Shown here: piece by piece, positions 1 through 7,929 of the stretch
Layout: the number at the start of each line of letters is the position of its first letter
Numbering within the stretch: position 1 is the first letter of the stretch
Source: Acidimicrobiaceae bacterium
GTDB lineage: Bacteria; Actinomycetota; Acidimicrobiia; Acidimicrobiales; RAAP-2
Length of the DNA: 42,699 nucleotides
Assembly (NCBI GenBank): GCA_003160635.1
Contig: PMLV01000297.1
Location: forward strand, 1-42,699
Direction of reading: 5' to 3'
Translations under genes and position numbers: made by a program
The notes under the pieces: generated by a model
Databases searched by the model: none
Seen by the model: the letters and a program-made list of their open reading frames with translations, nothing else
What the model was told of the DNA's origin: nothing

Positions 1-79
1 TTGACGGCTGTCTTTGCGGGCTTAGGAGGGGCTGGGCTGGCCATCCCCGCAGATTAGAAGACAGACCTGGATGGGGGGA

Positions 80-682
80 TCAGGCGAGGTGGGGCCAGTT
101 CTGATGATCACAGTGGGGCCAGTTGGAGTTGACATTCCCACGCTTCGCAAGTGACTCGATGGGAGTCTCTTCTGCGAGTGACTGCAGCCACAGGATTTGC
201 TCATCCGTCAGAGGGAGTCCGATATCAGCCATCCCCATTGATTGGGCAGGGAGCGTCCGCCGCCGTTCCAAGGTTGCCGCTAGCTCTCGTGCCATCGTTT
301 TGATGTGTGCTTGTGACTCGGTCTCACCGTCAATGACGAACTGGGCTCCGCTCGCCTTGGCTGCGGCTACGGTGCTCCTCGTTATTGGTGCGATCGCGGC
401 AACGAGAACGGAACTTGGATGATGCACCGATAGATGACGAACAAGCTGGTGGCCACGGCCTCTACTCAAGGCGACAACCAGAACACCCCGTCTACCCTCA
501 GCTCGTTCCTCGTAGAGAAATGCCAATGGATGTTTGACTTCAACAATATGTAGGCCCTGAACACGGAATTCGCTGGCCATGAGGGGTACCAGGCTATTCG
601 TCAGCCCGTGTAGCCCCACGGGTATCGCAGCAGCGTGTCCCAGTCCGCTGATCCGTAGGGGTTGATCGACTGGTACCACCAC
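80..682 (-). pseudogene. LuxR-like regulator, C-terminus truncated
   Basis: The reading frame starts at a GTG (682). Residues 1-130 resemble a receiver-like alpha/beta domain, with hydrophobic strands such as GVLVVALSRG and SSVLVAAIAP but no clear phosphorylatable Asp pocket. From about residue 160, LTDEQILWLQSLAEET resembles the start of a LuxR-type helix-turn-helix. After about residue 183 the frame runs into the GTGGGGCCAGTT repeat and ends in NWPHCDHQNWPHLA, so the recognition helix is missing. The protein is therefore unlikely to bind DNA normally. Truncation by an insertion element is inferred from the repeat at the breakpoint. The sequence does not show which genes it once controlled. 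Confidence 0.45.
89..124. repeat. tandem 12-bp repeat, possible IS21-like terminus
   Basis: GTGGGGCCAGTT occurs at 89-100 and again at 113-124. Short repeats of this kind are found at the ends of some IS21-family elements. The repeat sits exactly where the regulator gene at 80-682 loses its normal C-terminal helix-turn-helix, so it probably marks the right end of an insertion whose body lies left of the window. No transposase gene is visible in the first 88 bases, so the family call is a guess. Confidence 0.35.
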
Positions 683-917
683 GTCAAACTCTTACCCGAA
701 GGTGGGACTCGGTTCAAAGATTCTGGAGGCTGGTAGACACTATTGTGGAGGTTCTGATCAGACGGTGTGACAGATGTTGGCTGCGGGGCGTCGGGACTTG
801 AGTGGCATCCGTACTCTTCATCATCGCAACAACAGTCTGGGTGACCTAGCGATCCCGGCATCGTAGTAGTAATTGAACCGGCCATGAAGGCCCCGCTCGA
901 TGCCGGCGATCAGCGTC

Positions 918-1223
918 AACGACGTAGCAGCCCAAGCGGTACTGGTGAAGGAGATGCAAACATCAGAATTTGACGTCGTCGGAGCGGGATCGAATGCTTC
1001 GGCGATTCAGCTTTTGAACGAACGTCGCTTCAACAAAGCGGCAAGGTTCAACCAGTCGTGCGTCGAGGCCCACGACCAGCGCCGTTTACCACAATAGGGC
1101 TTGGCCGACCGTGCTCGGTTCGGGGATGGCTCTCTTCGACGAGGCAACACCGTTCGATCTCAAGCTCGTTGACTCCACAAGCTTCACCAATGGAGTCCAA
1201 ACTCTCGCCTGCCACCCGATCTG
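918..1223 (+). pseudogene. decayed dihydrofolate-reductase/RibD-C-like gene fragment
   Basis: Two pieces in different frames fit a YyaP/RibD-C-like reductase. The first, near 918-1015, reads NDVAAQAVLVKEM followed by DVVGAGSNASAIQLLNE, which resembles the family's LKE..DILVVGSG..L segment. The second, about 1105-1223, reads VLGSGMALFDEATPF then LKLVDSTSF and GVQTLACHPI before a stop, matching the C-terminal LGSGKRLF and LVDS segments. The stretch between them is frameshifted and unrecognisable, and no N-terminus is present. It is a dead remnant. The rest of 683-1514 has no convincing gene. Confidence 0.4.
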
Positions 1224-1514
1224 ATGCAGCGCGTCCTCAACAACTCAGACCACCCGGCGCTGCGCCTCGACCCACTTTCTGAGCTGACACCCGGCGCTGC
1301 GGCTCGACCAACGGTCGCGCAAGCGAACCCCGTGCGGCACCGGCCCACGTCAGCCAGGGTCGCCGGGAGGCGTCCCGTAGGACCTGTCCGGATAAGTGTC
1401 CGGTGACGGGGGGCGAAATGAAGCCGACGGGTCCCCAACAACTCGACCGGTGGCCTCTATCGAACGTGGCGCCTGGAACCGACCTCTCGGAGAGCCTTGA
1501 GCCGCGAGAGATGG

Positions 1515-3029
1515 TCAACGTCCAATGCCACGACCCGGGCTCTGCCCGCGTCCTCGGTGATGCTTGGCTTCGTGCAGGAGGTTCTTACTCATCGCCACAA
1601 GAGAGCGAATGTCGTGTGTACGCTCGTGCGGAACCAGCTCTTGTACCGAGTTCGTCTCAAATCGGTTGTGCATAGTCGCGATCTCAGCCGACAAGGTATC
1701 GACGAGCAGTTTGGCCGCATTGAACTCCCCCCGGGCGGCGTGCGCATCAGCGATGGCCCGAAGTGTCCTTCCCATCTGGTCTATCAAGGCGGCCCAAGCG
1801 AGGGGCGAATCTCTGCCCAGTTGGGACTGGGCGACGATCGCCGTTACTCCTCGGAAGTCTCGCACCGCTTCGCGCTGCGGCGCAGGCTCATCGGGTCGGC
1901 TCTGCGCCGATCGAGCCAGAGCATCTGCTGTTGCCGCAAGAGGTCCTGGACTGTTCCCTTCCAAGCGTCTCGACCAGGCGGCGAACACCCCGGCGGCTTC
2001 CCGAGCCGCCCCGCGCCAGGCGCCGAGATCAGATACCGGGACCGCCCTTAATCGTTCGAGCGATCTTTCCACTGCCGCCACCGCCCGTCTCCAATCATCG
2101 GGGTGACCACGTAGAGCCTCCCTGCCGGCGGCAACCGACTTGGCGGCGCTCCATTCGACGACGGCTGCCCTTTGATCGTCTTTTGACACCTCCCAGAACT
2201 GGCGTAGATGCGGCAAGGTCAGGTCCTTGGCCAACTTCCCTCCGCCGAACCAGATCGGAGCGGCTCCATCCGTGGTCCTCAGCGCTACTGAGTACCCGAC
2301 CACCGCCTCTCGGCCACCGGTCCCGAAACGGGGCCGCACGAGCGCCCCGCTCCCCCGCAGGCGCCGGACGAACTCAGCTTCGTCTTTGGAGGCGACCGAG
2401 GCCTCGCGGACCAGTCGGGCCAGGGTGATCCGTGGCGGTTCTGCCAAGTGCTCCCGCACCGTGCGCTCCACCTCGGCTCTGCTCAACCCGGGCATCCCCT
2501 TACCGTCCCGCCCATCGACGATGGTGAGGCCGTAGGCGTGCTCGAATTCGGCACAGGCTCGTGAAAGGGTCTTTCGGTCCTGCCAGACTTCCACCCGGCT
2601 GCCATCGAGTCGGACGAGAGAGGCGGCGATATGGACGTGCTGATTGCCTTGTGCGCTCGTCCCGTGCCCGACCGCGACCCAGGCGGCGGGGGCGAGGGTC
2701 TCCCGGTCGAAACCCAGCGCCACCATGAGACTGGTGGCGATCTCTCCCCACTCCTCGTCGATGAGGGGTCGATCCCCCGGGGGTAGCGACAACGAGACAT
2801 GCCAGATGTGGCCCCCGGTCGGGTATTTTCCGTAGGAGTCGTTGGCGGCATCGAGCGATGCCCCGAGGTCGGCAATCTCCTGGGCGCTGAGGGTGCGCCC
2901 TTCTTCAGCCCACAGGGCCACACCGCTGGCAATGACCCGTTGGTCACGGTGCTCGTTGGCCTTCCCGGGCCCGAACAGATAGCGCATGAGGCCCCGGCCA
3001 GAGGCTCCCTTGGAGATCTTCCCAATCAT
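1515..3029 (-). CDS. MOBP-type relaxase (copy 1)
   Basis: Relaxase/mobilization nuclease of 504 aa that would nick oriT and pilot the strand during conjugation. The start ATG at 3029 overlaps the mobC stop as ATGA. The N-terminus MIGKISKGASG.GLMRYLFGPGK is typical of VirD2/MobA-like relaxases in actinobacterial integrative elements. HIWHVSLSLPPGD and GHGTSAQGNQHVHIAAS supply the HxH metal-binding motif near residues 150-160. The C-terminal half is alanine/arginine-rich and helical. No coupling protein or type IV secretion genes are visible here, so the module is mobilizable rather than self-transmissible from what can be seen. Copy 2 encodes a protein of identical length. Confidence 0.85.
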   Translation of the reverse strand: MIGKISKGASGRGLMRYLFGPGKANEHRDQRVIASGVALWAEEGRTLSAQEIADLGASLDAANDSYGKYPTGGHIWHVSLSLPPGDRPLIDEEWGEIATSLMVALGFDRETLAPAAWVAVGHGTSAQGNQHVHIAASLVRLDGSRVEVWQDRKTLSRACAEFEHAYGLTIVDGRDGKGMPGLSRAEVERTVREHLAEPPRITLARLVREASVASKDEAEFVRRLRGSGALVRPRFGTGGREAVVGYSVALRTTDGAAPIWFGGGKLAKDLTLPHLRQFWEVSKDDQRAAVVEWSAAKSVAAGREALRGHPDDWRRAVAAVERSLERLRAVPVSDLGAWRGAAREAAGVFAAWSRRLEGNSPGPLAATADALARSAQSRPDEPAPQREAVRDFRGVTAIVAQSQLGRDSPLAWAALIDQMGRTLRAIADAHAARGEFNAAKLLVDTLSAEIATMHNRFETNSVQELVPHERTHDIRSLVAMSKNLLHEAKHHRGRGQSPGRGIGR

Positions 3030-3412
3030 GGGAACGTCTCGAAGGTCGACGCGAGCGCATCGGCTCTCTCCGACACGAAGCCTGTCGCGCTCCTCACCGT
3101 TGCCAGTACGGACTCGATCTGGGCGGGGATGGCGCCATTGGCATTGGCCCACTTGGTCAACTGGTTGAGATTGTTGCCCGCGGCTCGGAGCACCGCTCGC
3201 GCTTGCATCAGCTCGCGCTCAGCTGACCGGCGGGCGGCACCCTCCCCGGCATGACCGGATAGTCCGGCCTCGACCAGGTACCGCTGCACCGAGACGCCCG
3301 CGGTACGGGCCCGACGTTCAAGAGTGCCGTGTTCGTCGTCACTCAAGCGCACAATGACCTGTCGGCGCCGCCCCCCGGGGATGGCGCGCAACCGATCTCG
3401 GCGGACGCTCAC
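3026..3412 (-). CDS. mobC: MobC-like relaxosome accessory protein (copy 1)
   Basis: Small DNA-binding protein that helps the relaxase at oriT. The core begins RRRQVIVRLSDDEH, a ribbon-helix-helix-like start, followed by a helical segment ending LNQLTKWANANGAIP, which is characteristic of MobC. It overlaps the relaxase start by 4 nt. The start is uncertain. In copy 2 an ATG (41658) lies about 80 codons before the conserved core would need it, but here the matching ATG (about 3471) is out of frame because one base is missing near 3462. I therefore give the in-frame GTG at 3412. A longer in-frame reading would run through the oriT hairpins and is less likely. Confidence 0.7.
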   Translation of the reverse strand: MSVRRDRLRAIPGGRRRQVIVRLSDDEHGTLERRARTAGVSVQRYLVEAGLSGHAGEGAARRSAERELMQARAVLRAAGNNLNQLTKWANANGAIPAQIESVLATVRSATGFVSERADALASTFETFP

Positions 3413-3503
3413 CGCGTCTTCGCACAGGTTCTCACCGTCGGACGAGATCGGCCGGTGTCTTGGTTGTCCGCCATCGGCAAGGCCTTTTCGCCCAGCGCAG
3501 CGA

Positions 3504-3590
3504 CCTCGAATAAAGCTCGAGGACAGGCCCACGGCGTGGGCCAACGGCACCGCCGCCCCGTCCAGTAATACTGGACGTCTATCTTGCTGT
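3504..3590. other. oriT-like region, copy 1
   Basis: Three successive inverted repeats stand upstream of mobC: CCTCGA-TAAAG-CTCGAGG (3504-3522, imperfect), GGCCCACG-G-CGTGGGCC (3526-3542) and GTCCAGTA-A-TACTGGAC (3560-3576). They are followed by TATCTTGC (3580-3587), which fits the MOBP-type nic consensus YATCYTG|Y, with nicking expected between 3586 and 3587. The layout recurs in copy 2, where the arms are better conserved. The family's usual relaxase-proximal location supports an origin of transfer. The exact nick is inferred. Confidence 0.65.
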
Positions 3591-3646
3591 CTCCTTCATG
3601 ACGCGCGGCGACCTTCATGATCGTCGCGCTGGTCGGAGAAACACTG

Positions 3647-3667
3647 AGCCCTACGGGCTCTCGTTTT
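3647..3667 (+). terminator. hairpin with T-rich tail beside oriT
   Basis: GAGCCC-TAC-GGGCTC followed by TCGTTTTGTC looks like a factor-independent terminator for plus-strand transcripts. The same hairpin is kept at 41838-41852 in copy 2. No plus-strand gene ends here, so it may terminate a short untranslated RNA starting near the oriT, or transcripts crossing from the mob module. Confidence 0.45.
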
Positions 3668-3950
3668 GTCTTCGCACTTCGTTCGAACAGCGGAGCGTTT
3701 TCCTCACAACGGTGCGACTGATGGAGAACGACGGCAGTTGAGATGCGATGAGCCCTCGTTCCTCGTGAGCAAGCGCAATGTCGCTCCCACCAGGGCAACG
3801 AGGGCGAGAACGCGAGTCCCCCGTAGCGTTGCCAAGCGCATTGGATGTGATTCGGCGGCCGTCGATTCGGTTGGTTTGTTCGCATGCAAAGAACTGGGGG
3901 GGCGAATCGGTACGCGCTCTTTGCTACTTGGTGAATCCTTTCGGCGTCGT

Positions 3951-4675
3951 CATGAATGGGTTCATGGTGGCCACCATGAACCCATTGCGCTGGGATGATG
4001 CTCGGCGCTCCGGTTTATCCGACCAAAGGCGCAGCCAAGCGCCTGCAGGAGAGCCTCGCGGATCGTGAACCCTTCATGATTGGAACCATGAAGGTCTCAC
4101 GCAGGGATTTCTTGTGTCGACGCCTCTTACGCGCCGACCAGCGCGGTCACGTGCCCTCCAAACGGGTGACTGTGATCATGAACCCTTCATGATGCGAAGC
4201 ATGAACCCCACACGCAGGGTCTTTGTCCGTCCTGTGGTCGATGGCGGGTGGGGCGCTCGTCGCCCCGCCTTCTCCCGTCATCGATCACCTACACGCGACT
4301 TCTCGCACCGTCGGCGGCTGTCAATGGACGGCCATGGGCCGAGCGAGGATCATAAAGGCCGACCCTGGCGCCGGCATGGCCGGCGACCTCCGGGGGCGAG
4401 CCGTATTCCGCAGCGACGATTGACTGACGGCGACGGTGCGACACCAAGCGAGGCAGGCGTTCCCGGCGCGCCGTTCGCCCCCACACCCTCGAACGCATCA
4501 TGAACCTTTCATGGTCTCCGTCATGAACCCATTCACCAGCCAAAAGCCTCATTACGAGAATCGTGAAGGTCCGACACGGCATCTTTGAAGCGCGGAAAGA
4601 TTTCTTGATTTTCTCCAACCATGAAGGTTTCCATGACGGTTTTCATGAACCCCGCTCTTCATGGTGGGAGCCATG
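3951..4675. repeat. TCATGAACC-type iterated repeats and a 32-bp palindrome
   Basis: The region contains many copies of TCATGAACC or its complement GGTTCATGA, often in inverted pairs. A perfect 32-bp palindrome lies at 3955-3986 (AATGGGTTCATGGTGG and its exact complement). Two related ~40-bp blocks containing GAACCCTTCATGAT lie near 4066-4105 and 4167-4210, each followed by ACGCAGGG. More copies lie near 4500-4540 and 4617-4675, ending right at the sigma-like gene. The 1.1 kb between 3590 and 4660 has no convincing gene. Iterons of a replication origin, or operators for a repressor or sigma-like protein, are the best explanations. Related copies occur at 42160-42300. Confidence 0.7.
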
Positions 4676-5395
4676 GACTCCCAGACAATCCGACAACTCC
4701 GAAACGAATGGCGGGCCATTGGCACGTCTCGCATCTCGAGGACCGCCTGTCATCGACTGGCTGAGTGTGAGCCTGTGATCGCCCGTCTCGACATAGACGA
4801 TCTGGCCGGGTTGGTAAGCGCCCTCTCCCTTTCATCGGCTGGGTTGTCGCGCAACAAAGCGGCCGCGGTGATTGCGGCGATGTTGCAAAGCGCCACCGTC
4901 GATCCCCTCATCCCACGTGCCATCATCCAGGCGCTGATCCCCGGCATCCTTGGTCTGGCTCGACGCATCGACGCCACCGGCCCGCCATGGTGCGACCTCG
5001 ACGCCTTCTACGGCGACGCCGTCTCATGCTTGTTCGAACAGGTCACGACGTGGGCGGGGACGCGGCGTCCCTATGCCGCCGGAGACCTCTTGTCCGGGGT
5101 GCGCACCAAGCTGCGGACGCTCCAGATCAGCGAGCGGCGCCACCGGACCCGGCGTCTCGACACTGTCGATCCCCTGGAAGCTCTACCGGGTTCGATCGGA
5201 CCCAGCGGCGAGGAGCTGTTGGCCGCGTACATACATGAAGCGGTCGGGGGTGGATTGGCGGCCAGCGAGGGAGCGGTCCTCTATGCCACCCGAGTGCTCG
5301 GTCTCCCCCTCGTCGAGGTGGCCGAACTTACCGGCATCTCTGTGCGCCGTCTCGGCCGGCAGAGGAGCCACGCCATGGCCTTCGTGGTGGTTTGA
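4661..5395 (+). CDS. sigma-70-like/HTH regulatory protein of an integrative element
   Basis: Protein of 244 aa (240 if it starts at ATG 4673, which has GGTGGGAG just upstream). The middle part, FYGDAVSCLFEQVTTW then LLSGVRTKLRTL, resembles the region-2-like helices of sigma-like proteins encoded on actinobacterial elements. The C-terminus LPLVEVAELTGISVRRLGRQRSHA is a helix-turn-helix of the sigma region-4 type. It follows directly on the repeat field and lies one base before the next gene and 356 bp before the recombinase, so a role in element gene control or replication is likely. The function is inferred from domain and position; close family members are usually unnamed. Confidence 0.6.
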   Translation: MVGAMDSQTIRQLRNEWRAIGTSRISRTACHRLAECEPVIARLDIDDLAGLVSALSLSSAGLSRNKAAAVIAAMLQSATVDPLIPRAIIQALIPGILGLARRIDATGPPWCDLDAFYGDAVSCLFEQVTTWAGTRRPYAAGDLLSGVRTKLRTLQISERRHRTRRLDTVDPLEALPGSIGPSGEELLAAYIHEAVGGGLAASEGAVLYATRVLGLPLVEVAELTGISVRRLGRQRSHAMAFVVV

Positions 5396-5396
5396 G

Positions 5397-5681
5397 GTGG
5401 CCCGCCCCGGATCACCTCCAGCTCGGAGCCGTTCCGCTCGTTCCCGCCCGGAATCGACCCGGCCCAAGGAGTCTCCACGGCCGCAACGCCCAGCGGCGTC
5501 CGTGGCGGACAGTCCCGCCGTCGTCCTGTGCCCGGCCACCTTCGTCGATCTGTCGGCCGATCAGGAGCGCTGCGCCATTGGAGCATTGGCAGAGTTGTTG
5601 GTGCCCCTGCTCGGCGATCCGGCGCGAACCGTCCCGGACCCGACCGGGATCACCCATGTCGCACCCGTGGGCGATACTTGA
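5397..5681 (+). CDS. small protein between sigma-like gene and recombinase
   Basis: A frame of 94 codons opens at GTG 5397, one base after the sigma-like stop. A shorter version from GTG 5502 gives 59 aa. The N-terminal part is Arg/Pro/Ser-rich and may be untranslated. The C-terminal part, PATFVDLSADQERCAIGALAELLVPLL, looks like a genuine short helical protein. Small genes of this type often precede large serine recombinases in actinobacterial elements. No function can be assigned. Confidence 0.45.
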   Translation: MARPGSPPARSRSARSRPESTRPKESPRPQRPAASVADSPAVVLCPATFVDLSADQERCAIGALAELLVPLLGDPARTVPDPTGITHVAPVGDT

Positions 5682-5750
5682 CCGAGATCGTCCCCGGACC
5701 GAAGCCACACCGGTCTGAGGACCTGGGTCGGATCACCAAAGGAGCATCAC

Positions 5751-7286
5751 GTGCGGATTGCCACCTACACCCGGATCTCGACCGACGAGGTGAACCAGCC
5801 CTACTCGCTCGGGTCCCAGTCAGAACGCCTGGCCTCCTATGTGGCCAGCCAAGAGGACTGGGAGATGGTCGGGACCTTCACCGACCAGATGTCAGGGGCC
5901 AAGCTCGAACGCCCCGGACTGACCAACGCACTGCGCGCCGCCAAGGCCGGGCGGTTTGACCTCCTCTTGGTCTATCGGGTGGACCGGCTGTCGCGTTCGG
6001 TCCGTGGGTTAGCCGAAGTATTGGAGACCCTCGACGCCGCAGGCGTCGGGTTCCGTTCAGCCACCGAGCCGTTCGACACCACGTCGGCGGCTGGGCGGAT
6101 GATGGTCCAGATGCTCGGGGTCTTCGCCGAATTCGAGCGGGCCACCATCATCGACCGGGTCATCGCCGGCATGGAGCGCAAATCCTCCCAAGGAGGCTGG
6201 TGTGGCGGGCGTCATCCCTTCGGTTACCGGGCTGCCAAGGGCGAAGGCACTCTCGCCGTCGACGAGGCCGAATCCCCGCTGATCCCGGTCATCTTCGACC
6301 TCTATGCCAACAAGCGCCTCGGCACCCACGCCATCGCCAACTGGCTCCGAGCAGCGGGGCTGTCCACCAGAGCGGGCAAGCCGTGGACGTACAAGTCGGT
6401 ACTGACCGTGTTGCGTAACCGCACCTACTTGGGCGAGGTGCATTTCCGCGGCACGTGGTCCAAAGGCACCCACGCAGCGATAGTCGAACATGGGCTGTTC
6501 GATGCCGTGCAACTGATCCTCACTGAACGGGGCGACGACGTGTCAAAACGGGCGTCGAACAGTTCGGACTATCTCTTGACCGGACTGGTCGTTTGTGGAG
6601 GCTGCGGCTGTCACTTCACCGGGACGAGGGCGACGGGGCGAAACGCCACCTACCGCTACTACACGTGCGGGGGGCGCCAGCGCAACGGACCGAAGAACTG
6701 TTCGGCGGATCGGCTGCCGGCCGGAGCCCTCGACGAAGCGGTGGTGCGCTCGCTCCTTTCCGCCTACGAGGACACGGACCTCTTTGCCAATGCAGTGGCT
6801 GAAGCCCAAGGGCGCGCCCTGCTCGGGCATAGTCGCCATGAGGGTGAGCTGCGTGCGCTCGACGCTGAGCTGGCCAAGGTCGATGCCGGGATCGACCGCT
6901 ATCTTCGGGCCTTCGAGACGGGGGCGATGCCCGAGTCGATCTGTGGCGACCGGGTCAAGGCACTCGGCTCCCAATCGGCGGCGCTGCGAGCCCGTCGTGA
7001 GGTCCTGGCGCAAGAGTTGGACGAGGCCGATCTGACCGCACCGACAACCGAGGAACTCTCCGCCCTCCATGACCGAGTGGCCGAAGCGATTGCCACCGGT
7101 GACCCTGCCCTGGTCAAGATCCTGCTCCAGTCGCTGATCCATGAAATCCGGGTAGACAGCAAAGACGCCATCCACCCGATTTTCCGGGTTCCTGTCGGAG
7201 TGGACCTCTCCGGGGACGACGCGGTTCGCGCACCGTCCCGGTCGGTGGGCGCTGCGGGACTCGAACCCACGACCTCAGCCGTGTGA
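5751..7286 (+). CDS. large serine recombinase (integrase)
   Basis: Site-specific recombinase of 511 aa that would integrate and excise the element. GTG 5751 has AAAGGAG seven bases upstream. The N-terminal resolvase domain starts RIATYTRIST, with the nucleophile Ser expected in the SLGSQSERL segment (about residue 20). LLVYRVDRLSRS and GVFAEFERATIIDR carry the conserved arginines. The recombinase domain follows (GGRHPFGYR, then SVLTVLRNRTYLGEVHF). A zinc ribbon has CGGCGC near residue 285 and CGG plus a further Cys near 310. A coiled coil covers about 360-430. The C-terminal GAAGLEPTTSAV is translated from a tRNA remnant, so the gene abuts an attachment site. Confidence 0.9.
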   Translation: MRIATYTRISTDEVNQPYSLGSQSERLASYVASQEDWEMVGTFTDQMSGAKLERPGLTNALRAAKAGRFDLLLVYRVDRLSRSVRGLAEVLETLDAAGVGFRSATEPFDTTSAAGRMMVQMLGVFAEFERATIIDRVIAGMERKSSQGGWCGGRHPFGYRAAKGEGTLAVDEAESPLIPVIFDLYANKRLGTHAIANWLRAAGLSTRAGKPWTYKSVLTVLRNRTYLGEVHFRGTWSKGTHAAIVEHGLFDAVQLILTERGDDVSKRASNSSDYLLTGLVVCGGCGCHFTGTRATGRNATYRYYTCGGRQRNGPKNCSADRLPAGALDEAVVRSLLSAYEDTDLFANAVAEAQGRALLGHSRHEGELRALDAELAKVDAGIDRYLRAFETGAMPESICGDRVKALGSQSAALRARREVLAQELDEADLTAPTTEELSALHDRVAEAIATGDPALVKILLQSLIHEIRVDSKDAIHPIFRVPVGVDLSGDDAVRAPSRSVGAAGLEPTTSAV

Positions 7287-7290
7287 AGGC
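7244..7290 (-). other. tRNA-Val 3' fragment, likely attachment site remnant
   Basis: Read on the minus strand this is the 3' half of a tRNA: an anticodon loop TTCACAC (anticodon CAC, Val), a T-arm GTGGG-TTCGAGT-CCCGC, the acceptor 3' strand AGCGCCC and ACC. No D-arm or 5' acceptor strand exists beyond 7290, so this is not a functional gene. The recombinase stop codon TGA (7284-7286) lies in the anticodon loop. A tRNA fragment next to an integrase is the usual trace of an att site. The partner copy is not in this window. Confidence 0.7.
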
Positions 7291-7473
7291 GGAATTGCCG
7301 GTTATCAGCGAACGCTGCCGATCTATCATGGCTGGTCAGTGGCACTTTCAGACTCTGGTGAACTTCTGCGATAGTCGGCGGCCGCGCGATGGACGCGCGA
7401 TGGAACGACAACGGAGGCAGGCGTTCCGTCCCTGCAGTTTCGGTTACAGTTATTGCGGATATCGGAGGAGTGA

Positions 7474-7929
7474 ATGGCACGTACCGGTGTGATGAAAAAG
7501 GCCTTACAAATTGAAGCGGCGAGCGAACAGGCCCGTTCGGCCTCCGTCGTGGTCGATGCTATGGCCGATGAGGGACTCGACGGGGTGGTGCTGTCCTTCC
7601 CTGACGGGACAAGTGTGGCCTTGCCCGCGACGTTGGTCGACGTCGTGCGCCAGACGGCCGGGGAGTTGGCCAACGGCCAGTCGGTGACGATCCTGCCGGC
7701 CGAGACCATCTTGACCCCGGCTGAGGCGGCCCAGTTGCTGGGGCTGTCGCGTCCGTTCGTGGTCCGACTCCTCGACGACGGAGAGATTCCCTCGGAACGC
7801 CTGCCCGGGAGCCGGCATCGTCGGGTCCGGCTCTCTGACGTCTTGGCGTTCAGCGCCCGGCGTGAGCAGCGCCGAGAAGGACGGCGTCAAGTCTCCGACG
7901 CTGTAGCCGAAGCCGGCCTCCCCTACTGA
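7474..7929 (+). CDS. antitoxin-like protein with excisionase-type helix-turn-helix
   Basis: Protein of 151 aa whose ATG has GGAGGAG just upstream. A small N-terminal domain (about 15-75) is followed by a MerR/excisionase-type DNA-binding domain: LTPAEAAQLLGLSRPFVVRLLDDG then LPGSRHRRVRLSDVLAF (about 85-135). This domain pair is common in antitoxins paired with PIN-domain toxins. Its stop is immediately followed by the toxin GTG, so the two are co-translated. It probably neutralizes the toxin and represses the shared promoter in the interval 7291-7473. A role as the integrase's directionality factor is a less likely alternative. Confidence 0.75.
   Translation: MARTGVMKKALQIEAASEQARSASVVVDAMADEGLDGVVLSFPDGTSVALPATLVDVVRQTAGELANGQSVTILPAETILTPAEAAQLLGLSRPFVVRLLDDGEIPSERLPGSRHRRVRLSDVLAFSARREQRREGRRQVSDAVAEAGLPY

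Larger units (their letters stand above)
1378..3665. repeat. mobilization module copy 1 (direct repeat)
   Basis: This ~2.3-kb stretch carries the relaxase, MobC and oriT-like hairpins and recurs at about 39561-41850 in the same orientation. The offset is 38183 bp throughout the relaxase, with no indels, and becomes 38184 bp at the oriT because of a one-base difference in mobC. By eye the two copies are roughly 90% identical. Similarity begins near AAGTGTCCGGTGACGGG at about 1395 and extends past the hairpin at 3647-3660. The copies have diverged, so this is not a very recent duplication or an assembly artefact. Confidence 0.85.

Noticed and set aside
3955..3986. CRISPR array or phage operator as explanation of the repeats
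   Set aside because: The repeats are short, irregularly spaced and both direct and inverted, and no cas genes are present, so a CRISPR array is excluded.
7244..7330. Functional tRNA gene
   Set aside because: Only the anticodon loop, T-arm and acceptor 3' strand are present; the sequence beyond 7290 has no D-arm or matching 5' acceptor strand.
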